Below the pieces are notes generated by a model that was given only the letters and a program-made list of their open reading frames with translations, did not search any database and had not been told where the DNA came from. Source: Irpex lacteus (taxonomy: Eukaryota > Basidiomycota > Agaricomycetes > Polyporales > Irpicaceae). Taken from it: a stretch of 64,000 bases of DNA. Both the position numbers and the translations under genes were made by a program. This document shows positions 58,273 through 64,000 of the stretch, piece by piece. The stretch's first letter is position 1, and the number at the start of each line of letters is the position of its first letter. Location of the stretch: positions 186,001 to 250,000 of the forward strand of contig MQVO02000025.1 in the NCBI GenBank assembly GCA_001986395.2, written 5' to 3'.

Positions 58273-59979
58273 ATGCGATCCATCCTTTCCACCCTCACAT
58301 TCGTTACCCTTAGCCTTGAACTCGCTCTCGCAGCCAACTACACCCTCCTCAAAGACCACTCCGGAAACGGTTTCTTCGACGACTGGGACTTCTTCGGAAA
58401 CTACGACAACCTCACAAACGGTGCGCTACCCTTCCATCTCCCTAAGATTACAGTTCCCTGATAGCGTCAACCGCCTCGTTCAGGTGATGTCACCTACGTG
58501 AATCAATCGGACGCCACCAACCTCGCCTTCGTCAACGGAGCTGGACAAGCCATCGTCAAGGTCGACAACACCAGCTTCGTCCCGTACAACCAGAAGCGTA
58601 ACTCGGTGCGTTCCCAACTGTCCACACCCACCCGGCTTGTCTTCCCCGCTGAGAACAGTCGCTCATCATGATCCTTGACGACGTATAGGTCCGTATTGGA
58701 TCCAAAGACTACTACGCCCTCGGCTCAGTCTGGGTGTTCGACATCGCTCACTTGCCCTACGGCTGCTCGGTACGTTCGTCTTCACTCTCACAAATCAGTA
58801 TTCATACTCATTATTCGGCGATGGACAGGTATGGCCGGGCGTGTGGACATCCGCGTTCAAGTGGCCGGACCAGGGTGAAATCGACATCGTCGAAGGTATC
58901 AACAAGATGAGCTCGAACCAGATGGCGCTGCACACCGTCGCTGGATGCAACGCTGCAACTGGTACCAACGCGATCAACCAGCCCGCGATCACCAACTGTA
59001 ACGATACTCAGGGAAGTGGTTGCACTGTTGTAAGTGATTCGTACGTGGAGAAAGTCTGTCCGTTCGTGATTAAGCTGGTTTGTAGGCCGAGAAGCAGCCG
59101 AACAGCTATGGCGAGTCCTTCGCCACTAATGGTGGAGGTGTATGGGCGACGCAGTTCGATGAGTCTGGTATCTAGTGCGTTACTTCACCGCCTCTCATAT
59201 CGTCAATTCACCCATCGTTCTATTACCATCTAGCATCTGGTTCTGGAGCGTAAGTCACACCAATGCCCAGCCGTAGTCTCCGTACTGACTTTACCACCGT
59301 AGCGCTCCAGCGTCCCCGCATCCATCTCTACCGCCACCGACTCCATTGACATCTCCTCCTGGGGCAACCCGACAGCGGCCTTCCCCTCGTCTTCCTGCAA
59401 CATCCCCCAGTTCTTCGGCCCCCAGCAGCTCATCGTCGACATCACGCTCTGCGGTGATTGGTGCGTTTCCTCCCTCTCTATGCTAGATACCTTTGGCTAT
59501 ATACTGATCGCTTTACGATGACAGGGCCGGTGTCCCCTCGCTCTTCGGACCTTCATGTGCCCCCAGCGGCAACCAAACTGACCCCGCTCTCTGCGTACGT
59601 AACTCTCCTCTCCTACTCCCTTGCACTTCACGCTCAACGATTACTCCACCCGCAGTACATCACCGACGTGATCAACAACGGCACGTCCGACTACGCCAAC
59701 GCCTACTTCGAGTTCAACTCCATCCGCACGTACGGCGTCAACAGTTCCGTGCTCGTCAAGTTCGACGGCTCCCCCTCCTCTGGCTCCTCCAACTCTAGCA
59801 CGGGTTCTAACTCTAGCACTGGCTCCGGCTCCGGCTCGAGTGGGTCGTCGGGGAGCAATGGGAGCAGTGGGAGCAGTGGGAGTAGCGGAAGCGGCGCGAA
59901 GGCGAACTTGGGTGTTACGCCCAAGGGCTTGTATGCGGGTATGGCGCTCGCGACGTTCTTGTCGGTTTTGGTGCTCTAG
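58273..59979 (+). CDS. GH16 beta-glucanase paralogue B, GPI-anchored
   Basis: The ATG at 58273 gives a signal peptide ([19 protein letters not shown]). The multi-exon product follows the same exon plan as the broken copy at 51930-53970: [61 protein letters not shown] (catalytic GEIDIVE, the two Glu acting as nucleophile and acid/base), [41 protein letters not shown] and [21 protein letters not shown] Ser/Gly linker of about 50 residues and a hydrophobic tail ([17 protein letters not shown]) indicate GPI anchoring. GH16 laminarinase-like enzymes of basidiomycetes act on beta-1,3/1,4/1,6-glucans, including the fungus's own wall. It is intact as read. Confidence 0.9.
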
Positions 59980-60965
59980 AGTACCGATCGCCACGCTCGT
60001 ATCTGAAGCTGAGGAGATTACAATATCAGAGACCATCCTCTCCCCATGCCATCTAGAACTTGATTGACCATCTTTTGTGTTGTGTTGTACCCCGCGGTGG
60101 ACTCTAGGACTGTCTTATTCACTTCACATTTTCTCGTACTATTACTCTATTCATACGTCCTTCCTATCTTGTATACACCCGCTCGCTATATTTAGCATTG
60201 TGTAAGTTTAAGTTTGTACGTACAGTACGTGTGCGTGTATTCTGTTCCGTGGGTTTGTCATGTCGAGGTACGTACGTGTGTTTGTGGTCGTTCTCCTGAC
60301 GTATTGACCAGACAACTATTGATAGATTTGGTCCGTGCTGCGTTTGTTGTGTTGGCGTTTCTGTGTACGTTCTGTGCTTGTGGTCCAGTCTCAGGGAATG
60401 AGCCTGAGGAACGCGCAAGAGGTGTTGCAACCCACGGAAAACCCGTTTGCGCAGCCCGCGGTCGGCTCAGTATATCCTATTCCCTCTAAATCTTGACACT
60501 GTGCCCATTTGAAGAACACGTAGAAGAGTACGTCAAGGATTCCTCTATTCAATATCCAGCAGAGCCCCTCTCTCATGCTTTACCCGGTCTATACTGCAGT
60601 TTTCGTCCTACCGTGACCTTTCCTCAGTCCTGATGCCCATTACAGTGCTTTGCATAATAAATGACAGTCTGGGTTGCCGGCTTGAAGGCGCTTCCCACGC
60701 CATAAAGGTGGCCTTGGCCCCGGACCTCAGGCCCTCTGTTCTTATGCTCGTCTCTCCAACCCCTACCGGACGCCTTCTAAAGCTGTGGCCGCGTTAAAGT
60801 GTATTCAAGGCCAATAAACTGGATGTTCCCCAGAACGACCTCTGAAGTGGGCTCCGCATCATTCGCTTACAATACTCAATACCAGAGAATCCTATTTATT
60901 TGGCATTCGCACATTCCGAAGAAGCCTGGAAAACACCTGAATTACCCTATCTACATCCTGTCCTG
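59980..60965. other. Convergent 3' intergenic region
   Basis: About 1 kb between the stops of GH16 paralogue B (+) and the GST (-). No gene or repeat seen. Confidence 0.5.
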
Positions 60966-61788
60966 TTACGCCTTAGGGTCAGAGACATCCTGCCAGGTCG
61001 GACGCGATGAAATATCCTTCCACCACCTGGTATATCCGTCAGTTATATTCCATGTATTGAAAGGTAGTTTACTCACCGCGCAACGTTGGGCCATCGCTCA
61101 GCATCCTCCAACAATTTGATCCCGGACGCACCAATAATTGTTCCATTGGGCAGATGAGCAAGGTCTGCAACTGTGATGTTCTATGTAGCACGAATTGGGA
61201 TGTAGTTAGACACTGGTCCGGAGAAATGAATGACTGTAAAGCTTACCTCGCCAGCGAGGTACTTCTGTTTCTTAAGAATGGCCTCGTATCCGTCGAGTTT
61301 CGCAGTAAGTTTCTCGACGTTCTCCGCGATAACTTTCGCATCGGGCTCTGTGCCGCGGAAACTAACACAATAAAATAAGTATGCTTATTACTTCCCCTTC
61401 ACACATATACGACTTACAGTTTACCGAAGTGCTGCACGACAAGGATGAGTGCAGGTGGATAGAACTCGGCTGCTTCCATGTAGCACGCTTGCTCGAAACG
61501 ACCGTAAGCTTCGAAGTCGTTCTGATCGGGAATAAGCGGCGTGCCACTGCTGCGGTACTTCGTCGCGATGTACTTGCAGATGGCTACGCTCTCAAAGAGA
61601 AAGAAGCCGTCATCGTCGATGTAGGGGATCTGTCCGAACGGCTGCTTCTCCACGTACGCGGCAGCCTTTTGCTCTCCCTTCATAAGGTCGATGCTGATCA
61701 ACTCGTAGGGAACATTCTTCTCTTTGAGCGTAACCAGGACACGTTGAGTGCAGGTAGCCCAAGCGTTGCCGTACAGCTTCAAGACCAT
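60966..61788 (-). CDS. Glutathione S-transferase, phi-like
   Basis: Four exons run from the ATG at 61788 to the TAA at 60968-60966 (exon 1 61788-61418, last exon ending WWKDISSRPTWQDVSDPKA). The N-terminal thioredoxin-fold half reads MVLKLYGNAWATCTQRVLV, then KQPFGQIPYIDDDG (the cis-Pro motif) and LFESVAICKYIATKY (the ES pair that binds the glutathione gamma-glutamyl group). The C-terminal helical half includes YLAGENITVADLAHLPNG, the N-capping motif typical of GSTs. Length, about 220 aa, is normal. The active-site Ser/Cys region (AWATCTQR) fits phi-type enzymes known in basidiomycetes. It conjugates or reduces electrophiles with glutathione in the cytosol. The physiological substrate is unknown. 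Confidence 0.9.
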
Positions 61789-62392
61789 GGCTGAAAGATG
61801 TTTGGAGGCTTGAGGTTGAGCAGAGGGGTAGAAAAAGGAATATGTCAGTCTGGTGAACTGCAGACGTAGCCATCCATTTTATATACGTATCGGTTTTTGG
61901 CTCGTCCTCCACGATCGACGACTTGAGCCACTGGCATACCACGACGTAAGCAACTTGACACGGGTAGGACGAGTGAACTCAGCTCGATAATTATTGAGTT
62001 TGTGTATGTACATGTAAACATGCTGACTTGCACGACCATACACGTACACAAACCGTCTTTCACGGGCTGGGAATGTGTGCCTGATATCCAGACACCAGTC
62101 GACGGGAAGCCATATCCCGAATAAACGGGCCTAGAGGATTACAAAGATGGGCGCTTGGAGACAAATCGTCCTTACCACTTCCTTACTATCAGTCTGGTTC
62201 ACTGGCAAAGCTGGCAAGAGGTGAAGAGAACAGTCGCGTCGGGTGCTTCTGGACTTGATGATTAGTAAGAAATCGGCGCGAGGATTGGTAAGCCTGCAAA
62301 ATGGATACGCACTACTCTGACGGCGGTCCAAAAAGACAAAAATACTGTCGCATATCCTCTTTATTATAAAGAGAAACGCGGTCGCTCCACCG

Positions 62393-62442
62393 CGTCGACA
62401 TTTCGGCTTCATCATTGGCTGACACGTCGAGATAAACACGTC
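62393..62442. repeat. CCAAT-bearing duplicated segment, copy 1
   Basis: The sequence CATCATTGG...GAGATAAACACGTCTTCTGATTGG resembles 62850-62901. Two ATTGG (inverted CCAAT) boxes occur at matching spacing in both. Confidence 0.55.
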
Positions 62443-62662
62443 TTCTGATTGGGTACTCACTTGGGCCTGCGTCCAGAATATTCTTAAGCTTTCTCCTTCG
62501 CCTTCGGGCTTCACTTCAGCTTCACACCGGTTCATCGACATCATTGGCTTCCACTACATAGAATATGTTTCTTATTTAATATTAGCTACCGCTGCCTCTT
62601 CGAATTCAGAACATCATTAGCTTCCGACATACTTACACTGTCGAAACAGGGTGCGCCTGTGA

Positions 62663-62699
62663 CTGCTGGCCGAAGCGCCGAAGGCGAGAAGGCCAGCAG
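62663..62699. other. Perfect 9-bp inverted repeat (hairpin)
   Basis: CTGCTGGCC at 62663-62671 and GGCCAGCAG at 62691-62699 enclose a loop with GCGCC/GGCG. Read directly. Confidence 0.7.
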
Positions 62700-62849
62700 G
62701 AACGGGCGCAGTATTTATTCTCCTCTGTCGACGTTGACGTGGCGAACACCGTGACCCTCTGCATCTTCCTATTCTAATTCCCGTGCAGGGCACGGGTGAT
62801 TGCTAGTCCCTATTATAAGGGGTGCGGGCGTCTGCTATTAACAGGACAA

Positions 62850-62901
62850 ACGGGCGTCCTCATTGGTACGGAGCTCGAGATAAAGACGCCTTCCGATTGG
62901 C
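62850..62901. repeat. CCAAT-bearing duplicated segment, copy 2
   Basis: CCTCATTGG...GAGATAAAGACGCCTTCCGATTGG matches 62393-62442 with scattered substitutions. TATTATAA precedes both copies. Confidence 0.55.
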
Positions 62902-62944
62902 TGTTCGCCTTGATCCGCCTTCCGCTTTTCGTTTACCTTGTAGC

Positions 62945-63018
62945 TGGTTGCGAATGCGGGCTGGTTGCGTATGCGTATGCGAGTGCGGGCTGGTTGCGTA
63001 TACGTATGGGGGATGGTT
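62945..63018 (+). repeat. Short GGTTGCG(T/A)ATGCG tandem repeats
   Basis: GGTTGCGAATGCGGGCT, then GGTTGCGTATGCG...GCGGGCT, then GGTTGCGTATACGTATGG: about three imperfect copies. Confidence 0.6.
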
Positions 63019-64000
63019 GTGTATCAGTGCAGGCTATGAACGTGCTTAGGTAACTCAGCTGCAGCTTGCGGTCTTGCTTTTCGCAGGCATAGTGGTGCAT
63101 GAGCTGTAGGTGACTCTTTGTATACAGAGGGCGGGGGCACTTGTGATGCTCCAAGTTGTCCGTTTCTTCTTACACCCTGTCTCGCGTGTCAGAAGGAAAG
63201 GGTTCTGGTACCCTCCCGTTGTTCTGCCTTCTGGATTCTGCGGACACTGACGCTGACGTCGACTGTGAGACGGATATCGATTCTGAGTTCCTCTCGCGCC
63301 GTGACAGCGTCACGGGTAACTGCTAGTCTGTCATATATGTTGCCTCTTTGTTAAGATTCGAATATCCACCTATGTTCACAAAACCTTCATGCAGACTACC
63401 TTCCAGGTTGTCCTGAAACTATCAGCTGCGCCTGGCAATGAGCACGAGCATGTCAAAATCGATGCGAACAGCCACCCGAAAAGCCATGCTGAGCCCACCT
63501 CTGCTCCATGATGTTGCTGTCTTCTGTTCGAGAGATCTGAACTGGCTTTCCAAGTGTATATTGCCCTGGAATTCAGTACAATCAAGTGCGATTATAAAGG
63601 GACGTAACCTCCCCAGGTAACAGCGCGCAAGCTGCTGCCTAGGCGAACACACAGAAATTAGCTGAACCAGATGGTGATGCAATTAGCCGGGTGAGCTGCA
63701 AGGTAACCGGTAATCCCTAGTGAAAAGGCAGGCGATGACGAACATGATCGAAATCCAGCTTTATGAGCGAAGTTCATGGACGTATTAGTGGACAAGTGCC
63801 GCCGTAGTATTAGGCGCCGTATGCGTCTTCTTCTCAACGCTCACCACTGCCTCTACTTGAAAACGCGTTACACTTCTACTGGATCTTGAGACATCTGAAT
63901 TGTTTATTCTAGTACACTGACTGCCAGAAACGTCTATGTCACACTGCAAATAGATTTACACTTGCGCCCAATTCCTGCATCCAACACTAGGACATTACTC

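Larger units (their letters stand above)
61789..64000. other. Right-end region without a clear gene
   Basis: 2.2 kb with no convincing exon chain. It holds the diverged CCAAT-bearing duplicates and the hairpin listed separately, and short GGTTGCGTATGCG-type repeats at 62945-63018. Frames at 62544-62131 (-) and 62796-63053 (+) cross these repeats and look spurious. Confidence 0.45.

Noticed and set aside
1..64000. CRISPR arrays, bacterial operons, rRNA genes
   Set aside because: None present. The window is eukaryotic with intron-bearing genes, and no regular spaced repeats or rRNA-like blocks were seen.

Overview
This is nuclear DNA of a basidiomycete fungus, most likely an Agaricomycete (mushroom or wood-decay type). 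The evidence is short GT-AG introns of about 45-75 nt in almost every gene and gene families typical of that group: DUF6533 membrane proteins, a WOPR regulator, GH16 glucanases with GPI tails, a Ser/Thr-rich GPI protein of the Kre9/KNH family, and TKL-type kinases with long Ser-rich tails. All gene models were built by hand from splice sites, reading phase and motif continuity. No tool was run.

Left third (0.9-20.4 kb), accessory character. An ankyrin protein with a STAND-type N-terminal domain (930-2894, -) is followed by an unrecognised acidic/Ser-rich protein (4316-5529, +). Next come three tandem DUF6533 multi-pass membrane protein genes (6040-12937, all -) with a decayed possible fourth copy behind them. 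After that is a 12-exon gene (14770-20408, -) for a 1681-aa protein that joins a Ser-rich tail, an MLKL-NTD-like helical bundle, a protein kinase domain and a C-terminal module I have seen as conserved in mushroom proteins.

Middle (20.4-38 kb), gene-poor. It holds a full-length, apparently very young Ty1/copia LTR retrotransposon (22193-27417). Its two 418-bp LTRs are identical by eye, it has a 5-bp target duplication, a primer site matching the anticodon half of initiator tRNA-Met, and one frameshift inside gag-pol. A WOPR-family transcription factor (33445-34690, +) sits alone between about 6 kb and 3.4 kb of sequence without recognisable genes.

Right part (38-64 kb), mostly ordinary chromosomal genes. 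These are the mismatch-repair gene PMS1 (38123-42020, -), a hydrophilic repeat protein of stress/LEA-like composition (42427-44475, -), a single-pass membrane protein (45121-46047, -), a ferroportin-family iron transporter (47289-49219, +), a four-TM MARVEL-like protein (49450-50250, -), two GH16 glucanase paralogues (51930-53970, - and 58273-59979, +) flanking a Kre9/KNH-type GPI wall protein (55577-56509, -), and a glutathione S-transferase (60966-61788, -). The first GH16 gene is interrupted by a 371-bp non-autonomous DNA transposon with 31-bp inverted repeats and an 8-bp target duplication. The insertion places a stop codon in the gene and removes its GPI-anchor tail. The 51.9-60 kb block therefore looks like a cell-wall glucan/GPI neighbourhood in which one paralogue is being lost.

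Best candidates for something undescribed: the MLKL-NTD-like/kinase/C-terminal fusion, the DUF6533 array that lies between it and the STAND/ankyrin gene, and the small transposon with its internal TCCGGACA repeats.
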